Of a stretch of DNA of 64,000 nt, positions 52,398 through 60,366 are shown piece after piece. Position 1 is the stretch's first letter, and each line of letters starts with the position of its first letter. The notes beneath the pieces are model-generated. The model saw nothing but the letters and a program-made list of their open reading frames with translations. It did not search any database and was not told where the DNA came from. Position numbers and translations under genes: made by a program. The DNA is from Chitinophaga polysaccharea (GTDB lineage Bacteria > Bacteroidota > Bacteroidia > Chitinophagales > Chitinophagaceae), in contig NZ_CABFVU010000003.1 in NCBI RefSeq assembly GCF_902150045.1, positions 558,001-622,000 of the forward strand, written 5' to 3'.

Positions 52398-53297
52398 ATG
52401 TGGGAATCATTCCGGAAACTGTTTAAAGGATATTTAAGATTAGAGCGATCAATGTCTGACCACTCCGTGGAAGCATATATAAGAGATGTTGAAAAACTGG
52501 AGCAATACCTCCAGGCCCACGGAAAAGAAAAACTGCGCCCGCAGGACGTAACTTTTGAAGACCTCCAGGGTTGTGTACAATGGGTTGCCCAACTGGGTAT
52601 GACCGCCAGTTCACAAGCCAGGACCATTTCCGGGCTGAAGGCATTTTACAGGTTCCTCCTGCTGGAAGACATGGCCCAGGAAGATCCCACCCAACTGCTG
52701 GAAGCCCCTAAAATTCTCCGGAAGCTGCCGGACGTGCTCTCCTTTGAAGAAATCGAAAAGATCATTGCGCAAATACCGCTGGATACTGCAGAAGGCCACC
52801 GCAATAAAGCCATCCTGGAAACCATGTATAGCTGCGGGCTTCGCGTAAGTGAGGTCATTAACCTCCAGATCACCCAGCTGCATATGGATGTGGGATTTAT
52901 CAGGGTGATCGGGAAAGGCAATAAAGAAAGAATGGTACCCATCGGTAAAGATGCCATGCGGCAGATAGATATTTACCGGAGAAATGTCAGGACAATGTTA
53001 CCCGTTAAATACGGTCAGGAAGACACCCTGTTCCTTAACCGTCGCGGTGGTGCACTGAGCCGGGTAATGATCTTCCTCGTGATAAAAGAGCTGGCCCAAA
53101 AAGCGGGTATTCAGAAAAACGTATCGCCGCATACCTTCCGGCACTCTTTTGCAACTCACCTGGTAGAGGGCGGCGCCGACCTGCGGGCCGTACAGGAAAT
53201 GCTGGGACATGAAAGTATTACCACTACGGAGATCTATACCCACCTTGACCGGGAATACCTGAGGGATACCCTGCTGCGTTTTCATCCGAGGTTCTGA
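52398..53297 (+). CDS. xerD: Site-specific tyrosine recombinase XerD
   Basis: A 299-residue tyrosine recombinase that resolves chromosome dimers at dif. An N-terminal SAM-like core-binding domain (FKGYLRLERSMSDHSVEAYIRDVEKLEQYL) precedes the catalytic domain. The catalytic residues are Arg in CGLRVSEV, Lys in GKGNKERMVPIG, His-x-x-Arg in SPHTFRHSFATHL, His in LGHESIT and Tyr in EIYTHL (near residue 280). The full-length single-domain architecture and lack of phage neighbours point to the housekeeping XerD rather than an integrase. ATG 52398. An imperfect hairpin (53314-53337) follows. Confidence 0.95.
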   Translation: MWESFRKLFKGYLRLERSMSDHSVEAYIRDVEKLEQYLQAHGKEKLRPQDVTFEDLQGCVQWVAQLGMTASSQARTISGLKAFYRFLLLEDMAQEDPTQLLEAPKILRKLPDVLSFEEIEKIIAQIPLDTAEGHRNKAILETMYSCGLRVSEVINLQITQLHMDVGFIRVIGKGNKERMVPIGKDAMRQIDIYRRNVRTMLPVKYGQEDTLFLNRRGGALSRVMIFLVIKELAQKAGIQKNVSPHTFRHSFATHLVEGGADLRAVQEMLGHESITTTEIYTHLDREYLRDTLLRFHPRF

Positions 53298-53410
53298 TAC
53301 CTGTAAATGAGAACAGCTACCCGGGGAAAGGTAGCTGCTCATCTGCTGTTAGAAGGTCACAAACAATTGGTAGTTTTGCCATGATAAGGAGGGACATACA
53401 AACAATCCTT

Positions 53411-54301
53411 TTACAATAAGCTATGGGTTAGCAAGCGGTATTTATCACTCTTCTTTCTCTTCTGACCGGTGAGGGTGATCACATCGGCGAGCCAGCTGCC
53501 AAGTTGCTCAGAAGCACGTTTCACCCGCGATGACCGGTAAATTATATTTACATTGCTGCATGGGCGCAGGTCCTGTCGGCCGGGCAGCCGGGCCATGCTT
53601 TCATCTTCCGCCCACAGCAATTCATTATTCCTGTAAATTTTGAAGTACACATCCGGGCCGGTGGCTCTGCGGCCGGGGATGAGCGACTGCATCACGCCAT
53701 TGCTGAGGTGCTGCCTGGAAAAGTGCAGGGTATAACGCCCCGCCTCATTGGTATGCGCCTGCCCTATCAGCTGACCTGTAACTGCATTGTAGGCTTCCAC
53801 TTTCAGGTGCGGTTGCCCAGAGGCTGCAAAATGAGGCTTCACTACACCGGTAATTACCCAGGCGCCGGCATTGGCATATATATTATGCCAGGTAACAGCA
53901 GGGATCACATAGGCATAGGCGCCCACGTAGCCGTCGGCGTTGCGCTTCCAGTGCAGCACCAGTTTGCTCAGGTGAAAGTTGCGTGATTGCCGCGTGCCGT
54001 TCTTTCCCGGTAACTCATCCAGGCACAGGTCCAGTTCCAGCGCTTCGGTGAACAGGTGTACTTCCTTCCAGCGGAGACTGAAATTGCCTTTATCATCAAG
54101 GGTGGCTTCTGCCAGTAACCGGTCGGCTTTCATCAGCACTTCGCGGGCAGACAGCGGTTTCATGTCGTTAAAAATTCCAATGGGCTGTTCTGATGCTGCA
54201 GACACAGCAGGCAGATACACCCGGATACGTGCATTTACCAGGGGCTCCACGCAATCCTGGCAAATAAGTGCAGAGATGTTTCCGATTAATAGGTAACTCA
54301 T
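53411..54301 (-). CDS. Unknown protein with carboxypeptidase-regulatory/transthyretin-like beta-sandwich repeats
   Basis: A 296-residue protein with no signal peptide or membrane helix. Two stretches look like CarboxypepD_reg or transthyretin-like folds: residues 8-35 (ISALICQDCVEPLVNARIRVYLP) with EATLDDKGNFSLRWKEV, and about 145-205 (VITGVVKPHF; LKVEAYNAVTGQLIGQAHTNEAGRYTLHFSR). The ending KRKKSDKYRLLTHSLL is basic. I do not recognise a named family. It is divergent from the small DSGLPCP gene across a 485-base region holding three palindromes, and ends about 110 bases from xerD on the opposite strand. Confidence 0.6.
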   Translation of the reverse strand: MSYLLIGNISALICQDCVEPLVNARIRVYLPAVSAASEQPIGIFNDMKPLSAREVLMKADRLLAEATLDDKGNFSLRWKEVHLFTEALELDLCLDELPGKNGTRQSRNFHLSKLVLHWKRNADGYVGAYAYVIPAVTWHNIYANAGAWVITGVVKPHFAASGQPHLKVEAYNAVTGQLIGQAHTNEAGRYTLHFSRQHLSNGVMQSLIPGRRATGPDVYFKIYRNNELLWAEDESMARLPGRQDLRPCSNVNIIYRSSRVKRASEQLGSWLADVITLTGQKRKKSDKYRLLTHSLL

Positions 54302-54786
54302 AATTTTATTTTTTTTAAAGAAAAAAAAAGGGGTTAACGAGCATCACCTGATGAATTGATTCTGCATATCACTAACCTAAAAAAACAAACATGGTAGAAA
54401 GGCCAATTACTATTAACTTTTTTGTGGACAATAGATTTAAGCCGGTTGACAATACAAAGATTAAGAACTTTAAAGGAGCAGTCAAGCGTTTAACAACTGA
54501 AAAAAGACCTTGCGTATAATTACGTATAATGAGAAAGGGAAGTACGGTTTTCGCTTTTTGTCCCCTCTCCTGGCTGGCCAAACAGCCATGCGTATAAATA
54601 CGCATTTTCCTGTGGGGGATACGGAATCCGGGCGCTTTCCATGCGGGTGTAAAACTGCTCAAACCCAATGGTGGATTCAGTTACACCTGCGTAAAAACGC
54701 AGTTGCCCTTAACCAGGTAGGTCTGCAGCCGGATTGTATATGCCATTATTTGTGATAATTTTACCACAAACTAAAACTTACCCACT
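54302..54786. promoter_or_regulatory. 485-base divergent regulatory region with three related palindromes
   Basis: Site 1, 54511-54526: TGCGTATAATTACGTA, extended by ATAAT so that CGTATAAT repeats with a 10-base period. Site 2, 54588-54605: ATGCGTATAAATACGCAT (8-base arms). Site 3, 54687-54702: CTGCGTAAAAACGCAG (6-base arms). The centres lie about 78 and 98 bases apart. The shared core is TGCGTA-WWWW-TACGCA. Two small frames (54372-54668 minus, 54510-54755 plus) overlap these sites and show nothing gene-like. The sites probably serve the flanking genes; see findings. Confidence 0.55.
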
Positions 54787-55200
54787 ATGAATGATTTTCC
54801 TAAAAGGCCGATTCCTGCCGATACAGGCGAGTTTATTTCCCTGGAAGAAATGATAACGCTTACAAAAAATCATGATGACGATCATGTCAACCAGAAGTCT
54901 TTTGGCACCCATGTTAAGGCGATGTGTTTTGGTAAAGACAAGATCATCGAGTTGCTGGACCAACCCGGTACCACCGCTTTGAGAATTTATTATGGTATAA
55001 AGGTAGATACCGATGGGGATGGTATAAAAGAGAAAAAAATGATCCTGGTAGCAGTAGATGAAGAGGGCAATGATATACTTCCTTCTGAGACAACTGCGGC
55101 GGCGCCGGGAGGTGTTCTAGCCAAAGGCGGTATGGCAAAAATCCTTGACTCAGGATTACCCTGCCCTGAATATTGCTCAAAGCCAGGAGGGAAAGGATAA
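54787..55200 (+). CDS. Small DSGLPCP-type hypothetical protein
   Basis: A 137-residue soluble protein with no signal peptide. It has a central acidic, repeat-like stretch (YYGIKVDTDGDGIKEKKMILVAVDEEGNDILPSET) and a conserved-looking end (AKILDSGLPCPEYCSKPGGKG), where a DSGLPCPxxC motif carries two Cys. I recall, without certainty, small Bacteroidota proteins of this kind, function unknown. It is the first gene of a likely operon with the 7-TM protein, the kinase and the regulator, since they are closely spaced and in one direction. Confidence 0.7.
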   Translation: MNDFPKRPIPADTGEFISLEEMITLTKNHDDDHVNQKSFGTHVKAMCFGKDKIIELLDQPGTTALRIYYGIKVDTDGDGIKEKKMILVAVDEEGNDILPSETTAAAPGGVLAKGGMAKILDSGLPCPEYCSKPGGKG

Positions 55201-55925
55201 ATGATAACTACTATCATCAACAATGCCATCTCGTGAATGTAACTTTATTTTTCAGCATTTTTTATAGCATGATGGGGATTGAAGCGCTGGTCTTGATCCC
55301 CTTCCTTTTAAACTATAAATCCCTGGACTTCTCTTCCCGGTGCATGTTTTTTTATATTCTCAGCTGTATCGTTTTTGCAGGAGGCTCTGTTCTTGTAGAG
55401 AGACATATAGGGAATAACATGTGGTTTTTCAGTCTTATGCATTTCATCCAGTTTGTAACACTCTCTATATTTTACTACCGGAGTATACATAACCCTACGA
55501 TGAAAGCTATTATAAAGTATATGCCTTTCCTGATACTGGCTATATTTATATTTGATTTGTTCTTTATAGAGGGAGTACGCGCCTTTAACTCCATCTCATC
55601 CGGCGTTAAGCAGCTCGTGGTGTTCTCCTACGGCCTTTACCTTTTCTTACAGCTGCTGAAAGACAGGACTCTTATAGAAAAATCGATCTACATAGATTCC
55701 CTGCCGATATTCTGGTATAATTCGGGTGTTTTCATTTTTGCCTGTACAGAATTTTTATTCTGTATCAGCTATAATCACCTGCAAACGCTCTTCACTACAG
55801 GGGTAGCCAGGTTGGGAATGACCGTGGCAATATTGAGTATCAATTATATTGTTGGAATGATATCGATGATTCTTCTTTATATTGGCTTCTCTAAGATCAA
55901 AAAACTAAAACATGCGAATTATTGA
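55173..55925 (+). CDS. Seven-helix membrane protein, probable sensory partner
   Basis: A 250-residue membrane protein. Seven hydrophobic helices can be counted (VTLFFSIFYSMMGIEALVL; MFFYILSCIVFAGGSVLV; WFFSLMHFIQFVTLSIFYY; MPFLILAIFIFDLFFI; VVFSYGLYLFLQLL; WYNSGVFIFACTEFLFCI; INYIVGMISMILLYIGF). No known family. Start is uncertain: TTG 55173 overlaps the previous gene by 28 bases, GTG 55233 would begin just before helix 1, and the AGGAGGGAAAGG at 55185-55196 precedes both. It overlaps the kinase gene by 14 bases, so it could be the sensor that the soluble-type kinase lacks; that is inference. Confidence 0.75.
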   Translation: MLKARRERINDNYYHQQCHLVNVTLFFSIFYSMMGIEALVLIPFLLNYKSLDFSSRCMFFYILSCIVFAGGSVLVERHIGNNMWFFSLMHFIQFVTLSIFYYRSIHNPTMKAIIKYMPFLILAIFIFDLFFIEGVRAFNSISSGVKQLVVFSYGLYLFLQLLKDRTLIEKSIYIDSLPIFWYNSGVFIFACTEFLFCISYNHLQTLFTTGVARLGMTVAILSINYIVGMISMILLYIGFSKIKKLKHANY

Positions 55926-56721
55926 TGTTATTGTAATTGGTACTACAGTAATGTTAATGCTGGGAGTCATCGTGATATTGCTGGTAATGCTCCAACAAAA
56001 AATGGTTATCCAACATAAACTTGCCATACGCGACAAAGACCTCCAGCTCCAGCGGGAACGCCTCATCGCAGTACTACAGGGCCAGGAACAGGAACGCAAA
56101 CGTATCGCGGAAGACCTCCACGATGAGGTAGGCGCCCAGCTGTCGGTACTGAAACTAAACCTGGGCGGCCTTCAACCCCTGCTGAAAACCGGCAACGGCG
56201 AAACGGAACGGCTCCGCGAAACAAAAGATTTCACGGATACCATTATCCAGCAACTGCGGTTCATCTCCCAGAGCCTGCATCCCCAGGCGCTGGAAAACCT
56301 GGGCCTGGCGCATGCCCTGGATTCCTTCTGCAACCTGATGAATAAAAACAAACAGGTAAAAATAGCTTTCAAAACCGCAGGCAACGGCCAAACGGTAGAC
56401 CGGGAAAAAGCACTGAACGTATACCGCGTGGTACAGGAGCTGATCAATAATATCCTGAAACATGCACAGGCTACCGATGTACTGATCACTTATCAAACCA
56501 CCCCTTCCCTGCTTACGGTTACCGTGGAAGATAACGGGAACGGCGCCCTACTCAATACACTGGCCGCCTCCCGCACTAAAACCGGGAGCCTCGGACTTAA
56601 AAATATTGAAAGCCGCCTCAATATTATCGGTGGAAATATTAACTTCACTCCCGGAACACCGCAAGGTACCATTGCAACGATAAGTGTAGAGAATTATCAG
56701 TCACCAGCACAGAATAGTTGA
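55912..56721 (+). CDS. Sensor histidine kinase, NarL-type (HisKA_3)
   Basis: A 269-residue kinase with one N-terminal hydrophobic helix (IDVIVIGTTVMLMLGVIVILLVML), a coiled coil, and HisKA_3 with the phosphoacceptor in RKRIAEDLHDEVGAQLSVLKLNL (His 70). HATPase_c shows VVQELINNILKHAQA, EDNGNGALLN and GLKNIESRLNIIGG. No extracytoplasmic input domain is present, so it should respond through its membrane helix or partners such as the 7-TM protein, whose gene it overlaps by 14 bases. Partner of the LuxR-type regulator 118 bases downstream. Confidence 0.92.
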   Translation: MRIIDVIVIGTTVMLMLGVIVILLVMLQQKMVIQHKLAIRDKDLQLQRERLIAVLQGQEQERKRIAEDLHDEVGAQLSVLKLNLGGLQPLLKTGNGETERLRETKDFTDTIIQQLRFISQSLHPQALENLGLAHALDSFCNLMNKNKQVKIAFKTAGNGQTVDREKALNVYRVVQELINNILKHAQATDVLITYQTTPSLLTVTVEDNGNGALLNTLAASRTKTGSLGLKNIESRLNIIGGNINFTPGTPQGTIATISVENYQSPAQNS

Positions 56722-56839
56722 TACTTATGTTGTTTTATTACTAAATTGCCATCCGGTTATGTTGAACCCGCTTGTAACGACATGACTTATAGTAATTTAT
56801 TCTGAATAAAATAATAGCAAATCTTCTAACTGTCCACCT

Positions 56840-57496
56840 ATGGCACACATAAAAGTGGCCATTGCAGATGATCACAAGATCTTCCGCAGTGGAGTCATAA
56901 ACACACTGATTCCTTACGAAAATATCCGCTTCGTTTTTGAAGCCGATGACGGGCTGCATCTGCTACAGAACATGGAAACACATCAACCGGATGTGATCCT
57001 GATGGATCTGAAAATGCCAAACATGGATGGCATTGAAGCTACTGTCAAGGTAAAGGAAAAATATCCCGATGTAAAGATTATTATACTCACCATGTATGAA
57101 GACGATAACTTCATTGTACACCTGGTGGAAAACGGGGCCAATGCCTATTTATTAAAAAACGCGGAACCGGAAGAGATCTATGAAGCCATCTGTACTACTT
57201 TTGAAAAAGGATTTTACTTTAATGAAAACGTAAACCTGGCACTGCTCAAAAAAGTATTGCACAAAAACAAACAACAATTTAAACCGACATTAAAAAATGA
57301 GATCCAGCTCAATGACCGGGAGCTGGAAGTACTGAAGCTGATCTGTAATGAACTTACCACTCAGGAGATTTCCGAGCAGATTTTCCTGAGCCCCCGCACA
57401 GTAGAGGGGATCCGCCAGAAACTACTGGAAAAAATCAACGTTAAAAACAGCGTCGGCCTGGTACTGTACGCATTCCGCAACGGATTAATAGAATAG
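56840..57496 (+). CDS. NarL/FixJ-type response regulator (LuxR HTH)
   Basis: A 218-residue regulator. Receiver with the Asp in VILMDLKMPNMDGIEA (about 54), Thr/Lys in LTMYEDD and LLKNAEP, and a C-terminal LuxR helix-turn-helix (LNDRELEVLKLICNELTTQEISEQIFLSPRTVEGIRQKLLEKI). It pairs with the kinase upstream. Possible targets are the TGCGTA palindromes at 54.5-54.7 kb, which is inference. Confidence 0.93.
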   Translation: MAHIKVAIADDHKIFRSGVINTLIPYENIRFVFEADDGLHLLQNMETHQPDVILMDLKMPNMDGIEATVKVKEKYPDVKIIILTMYEDDNFIVHLVENGANAYLLKNAEPEEIYEAICTTFEKGFYFNENVNLALLKKVLHKNKQQFKPTLKNEIQLNDRELEVLKLICNELTTQEISEQIFLSPRTVEGIRQKLLEKINVKNSVGLVLYAFRNGLIE

Positions 57497-57515
57497 ATTT
57501 AAATACCCACCAAAT

Positions 57516-58367
57516 ATGAATACTATCAGAACCTTTGCCGCCACAGCGGGCGCTATGCTGCTGCTGTATGCCGGCACTACACTGGCCCAGGGCATCAAAA
57601 TGCCTGCGCCAAGTCCTACGCAAACCATTAAACAGGACTTCGCTTTATCCAATATTGAGCTGAGCTACTCCCGTCCGCTGAAAAACGGCCGCGTTATCAT
57701 GGGCGACCTGGTTCCCTATGGTAAAGTTTGGAGAACCGGAGCCAACAGCGCTACCACTATTACATTCGGCGACGATGTAAATTTTGGCGGCGTACCTGTG
57801 AAAGCTGGTAAATATGGTTTACTATCTATTCCCGGCGCACAATCATGGACCGTTATCCTTACCAGCAGCCTGGACGTAACCAGCCCTGCTGCGTACAAAC
57901 AGGAAAACGATATTGCCCGTGTAACCGTAAAACCGGTAGCCACTCCTTTCAGCCAGGAAAGCTTTACCATCGGATTTGAAAATGTACGCTCCAACTCCGT
58001 AGTACTGACCCTTGGCTGGGATAAAACCAAAGTACCGGTAGTGATCAAAGCAGACATCGACGATAAAATCACTGCCCAGATCAACGATGCTATGCAGAAT
58101 GCCGAAAAGAAACCTTACTTCCAGGCCGCTGTATACTACTACGAAAGCGGTAAAGACATCAACAAAGCCGTAGAGTGGATCAATGAAGCCGCTACACAAA
58201 GCCCCGATGCCTTCTGGGTTTGGTACCAGAAAGCCCGCATTAACGCGAAAGCCAAAAATGTGAAAGTAGCTAAGGAAGCAGCCCAGAAATCCATAGAACT
58301 GGCTACTACGGCTAAAAACGATGACTACGTAACTTTAAACAAGAAGTTGCTGGCTACGTTGAAGTAA
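57516..58367 (+). CDS. DUF2911 domain exported protein
   Basis: A 283-residue protein with a signal peptide (FAATAGAMLLLYAGTTLAQ). The DUF2911 core runs from PAPSPTQTIKQDFALSNIELSYSRPLKNGR through VPYGKVWRTGANSATTITFGDDVNFGGVPVKAGKYGLLSIPG and ALTSSL-type strands, a common Bacteroidota module of unknown function. The C-terminal 90 residues form TPR-like helices (AVYYYESGKDINKAVEWINEAATQSPDAFWVWYQKARINAKAKN). It starts 20 bases after the regulator gene on the same strand. Its stop is followed immediately by repeat copy D. Confidence 0.9.
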   Translation: MNTIRTFAATAGAMLLLYAGTTLAQGIKMPAPSPTQTIKQDFALSNIELSYSRPLKNGRVIMGDLVPYGKVWRTGANSATTITFGDDVNFGGVPVKAGKYGLLSIPGAQSWTVILTSSLDVTSPAAYKQENDIARVTVKPVATPFSQESFTIGFENVRSNSVVLTLGWDKTKVPVVIKADIDDKITAQINDAMQNAEKKPYFQAAVYYYESGKDINKAVEWINEAATQSPDAFWVWYQKARINAKAKNVKVAKEAAQKSIELATTAKNDDYVTLNKKLLATLK

Positions 58368-58374
58368 GCGAATT

Positions 58375-58552
58375 TTGTCTGACTCAGGATTAGGATGATT
58401 ATGATGATTTCGCTGATTTTATTTTTTGGAAATATTAAGGGAGATGAGACAGGTGTATCTGCTCTCATCTCCCTTAATTATAATAATTACAAAAATTCAA
58501 AAAATAAAAATCAGCGAAATCATCATAATCATCCTAATCCTGAGTCAGACAA
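58375..58552. repeat. Long inverted repeat, family copy D (best copy)
   Basis: Arms 58375-58420 and 58507-58552 are perfect 46-base reverse complements, starting TTGTCTGACTCAGGATT then AGGATGATTATGATGATTTCGCTGATTTT. Inside is a second hairpin, 58437-58449 with 58463-58475 (13 bp, containing GGGAGATGAGA). The layout of conserved ends, GAT-rich arm and inner GGAGAT stem matches copy C. The right arm encodes the last residues and stop codon of the symporter gene on the minus strand (stop 58529-58531). Confidence 0.92.
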
Positions 58553-60238
58553 CCTCCGCGTATTCACAAAATACTGGAAGATCCAACCGAGCAATATCAC
58601 CAGCAGACAGCCAATGGCGTTGAGCCAGAGGAAAGATACCGTCCCGGTCCAGTAAACCACCAGCACCACTATTTCCGCGATAATGGCCGCCCAGAAAGTA
58701 GCAGCGCCCCCTACCCGCTTCAGGTAAAAAGCGACCATGAAAATACCGAGTATTACCCCGTAAAACCAGGAGCCCAGCACATTCACCACTTCTATCAAGC
58801 TGCCAAGGCTACCGGCAAACTGCGCCACCACAATACAGAACACACCCCAGATCAGGGTCCATAGTTTTGATATCTTCAGGTAATGCTCTTCCGACGCATG
58901 CGCATTATACAACCGCCTGTATACATCAATCACGGTAGTAGACGCCAGTGAATTCAATGCGGCAGCAATACTGCCCCAGGCTGCCAGGAAGATGATTGCT
59001 ATCAGCAACCCTACCAGTCCTTTGGGTAAACTGTTCACCACGAAATGAAGAAATATATAATTGGTATCGTTGGTGTCGGCAGTCGGGTCGGCATCTTTGA
59101 TGAGCGACAATGCGGCTGTTCTCACCTCCTGCGACTGATCATCCGTTTGTTGCAACGCTTTTTTTGCAACAGCAATGCTGGCGCTGTTATCTGTTTCCAA
59201 CGCAGCCGCCAGGTCCTTTACCTGCTGCTGTTTCCGGGCGCCCAGTTCATTGTACCGGTCTTCCAGTTTCTGTAACGCCGGTCCCTGTTCTGTTTTATGG
59301 ATCCTTGCCAGTTGCGCTTCATTAAAGAAAATAGGTGCACGGAAATACAGGTAAAATACAAATACCAGCGCGCCTATCAGCATGATCAGGAATTGCATGG
59401 GCACTTTTACAAGGCCGTTCATCAGCAGGCCCATACGGCTTTCTTTCACTGATTTGGCGGTAAGGTAACGGCCTACCTGCGACTGGTCGGTACCAAAGTA
59501 TGATAGTGCGAGGAAGAAGCCGCCTATCACGCCGCTCCATATATTGTATTTATCTTTCCAGTCGAATTTCGTAACAATCACGTTCAGCTTGTCCATCTTA
59601 CCGGATACCTGCAAAGCCTGTTTCAGACCAATATCCGCGGGCAACAGGTGTACCACCATCCATCCGGCCAGGAACATGCCTCCGAAAATAATGGTAAGCT
59701 GAAATGTTTGCGTATAGGCCACCGCGCGGGTACCACCGGCTACTGTATAAATGATCAGCAGGCCGCCCATGATCATGTTTGTCCAGTACAGATTCCAGCC
59801 AAGTAAGGAAGATAATATGATAGAAGGCGCACAGATACTGATACCGGTAGATAAACCCCTTTGTATCAGGAACAGTGATGACGCGAGGGTACGTGTTTTC
59901 AGATCGAAGCGCTGCTCCAGGAATTCGTAGGCCGTATATACTTTCAGTTTATGGAAGATGGGAACAAACGTGATACAAAGCACTACCATAGCCAGGGGTA
60001 AACCGAAGTAGTATTGCACAAAGCGCATCCCGTCTGTATAGGCCTGGCCCGGCGCAGAGATAAAGGTAACAGCGCTTGCCTGGGTACCAATGATAGACAG
60101 CAGGATGATATACCAGGGCATAGACTGGTTATCCAGGAAATAGCTTTCCATGTTTCGCTGGCCACGGCTTTTCCAGACGCCATAGCATATGATTACAGTG
60201 AGGGTACCAATGAGTACCATCCAATCTAAAGGACTCAT
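58529..60238 (-). CDS. Sodium:solute symporter (SSS family)
   Basis: A 569-residue transporter. The N-terminus (SPLDWMVLIGTLTVIICYGVWKSRG; ESYFLDNQSMPWYIILLSIIGTQASAVTFISAPGQAY) and helices with the conserved GGTRAVAYTQTFQ and GTDQSQVGRYLTAKS fit the SSF (PF00474) family. There is a long loop (residues 310-400) rich in Gln and Ala. The C-terminus ends in VNTRR followed by LSDSGLG, which is encoded by the arm of repeat D, so the original C-terminus was probably lost or replaced. ATG 60238 overlaps the small upstream ORF by ATGA. Substrate unknown. Confidence 0.9.
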   Translation of the reverse strand: MSPLDWMVLIGTLTVIICYGVWKSRGQRNMESYFLDNQSMPWYIILLSIIGTQASAVTFISAPGQAYTDGMRFVQYYFGLPLAMVVLCITFVPIFHKLKVYTAYEFLEQRFDLKTRTLASSLFLIQRGLSTGISICAPSIILSSLLGWNLYWTNMIMGGLLIIYTVAGGTRAVAYTQTFQLTIIFGGMFLAGWMVVHLLPADIGLKQALQVSGKMDKLNVIVTKFDWKDKYNIWSGVIGGFFLALSYFGTDQSQVGRYLTAKSVKESRMGLLMNGLVKVPMQFLIMLIGALVFVFYLYFRAPIFFNEAQLARIHKTEQGPALQKLEDRYNELGARKQQQVKDLAAALETDNSASIAVAKKALQQTDDQSQEVRTAALSLIKDADPTADTNDTNYIFLHFVVNSLPKGLVGLLIAIIFLAAWGSIAAALNSLASTTVIDVYRRLYNAHASEEHYLKISKLWTLIWGVFCIVVAQFAGSLGSLIEVVNVLGSWFYGVILGIFMVAFYLKRVGGAATFWAAIIAEIVVLVVYWTGTVSFLWLNAIGCLLVILLGWIFQYFVNTRRLSDSGLG

Positions 60239-60363
60239 GAAAATGTTTTGGTGAATGAGTAGAAGAGTATGATCAGCAACAGCAGCCAGGCTATTACCAA
60301 TGCATACCACCATCCCCACGATGGAAACAACGGTGGTTTTTCTTCCCGCAGGTTATCTGCCAT
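60235..60363 (-). CDS. 42-residue single-TM protein coupled to the symporter
   Basis: A short ORF from ATG 60363 to TGA 60235, too short for most gene callers. It encodes MADNLREEKPPLFPSWGWWY then a hydrophobic helix (ALVIAWLLLLIILFYSFTKT). Its stop and the symporter start overlap as ATGA, a strong sign of translational coupling. It fits a small accessory subunit of a sodium:solute symporter, as known for some SSS transporters, but no named family is claimed. Confidence 0.7.
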   Translation of the reverse strand: MADNLREEKPPLFPSWGWWYALVIAWLLLLIILFYSFTKTFS

Positions 60364-60366
60364 AAT

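Noticed and set aside
52398..53297. XerD as a phage or genomic-island integrase.
   Set aside because: It is full-length, lacks an adjacent attachment site or phage genes, and sits among housekeeping genes, so chromosomal XerD is more likely.
54372..54755. Two overlapping small ORFs (54372-54668 minus and 54510-54755 plus) in the 485-base divergent region.
   Set aside because: They overlap the palindromes on opposite strands, with no family resemblance and no ribosome-binding context.
55146..55158. TGACTCAGGATTA, 13 bases shared with the ends of the palindrome family, inside the small DSGLPCP protein gene (55146-55158).
   Set aside because: It encodes the LDSGL part of a conserved-looking motif, has no complementary arm nearby, and one 13-base match among many is not strong evidence of an inserted repeat.
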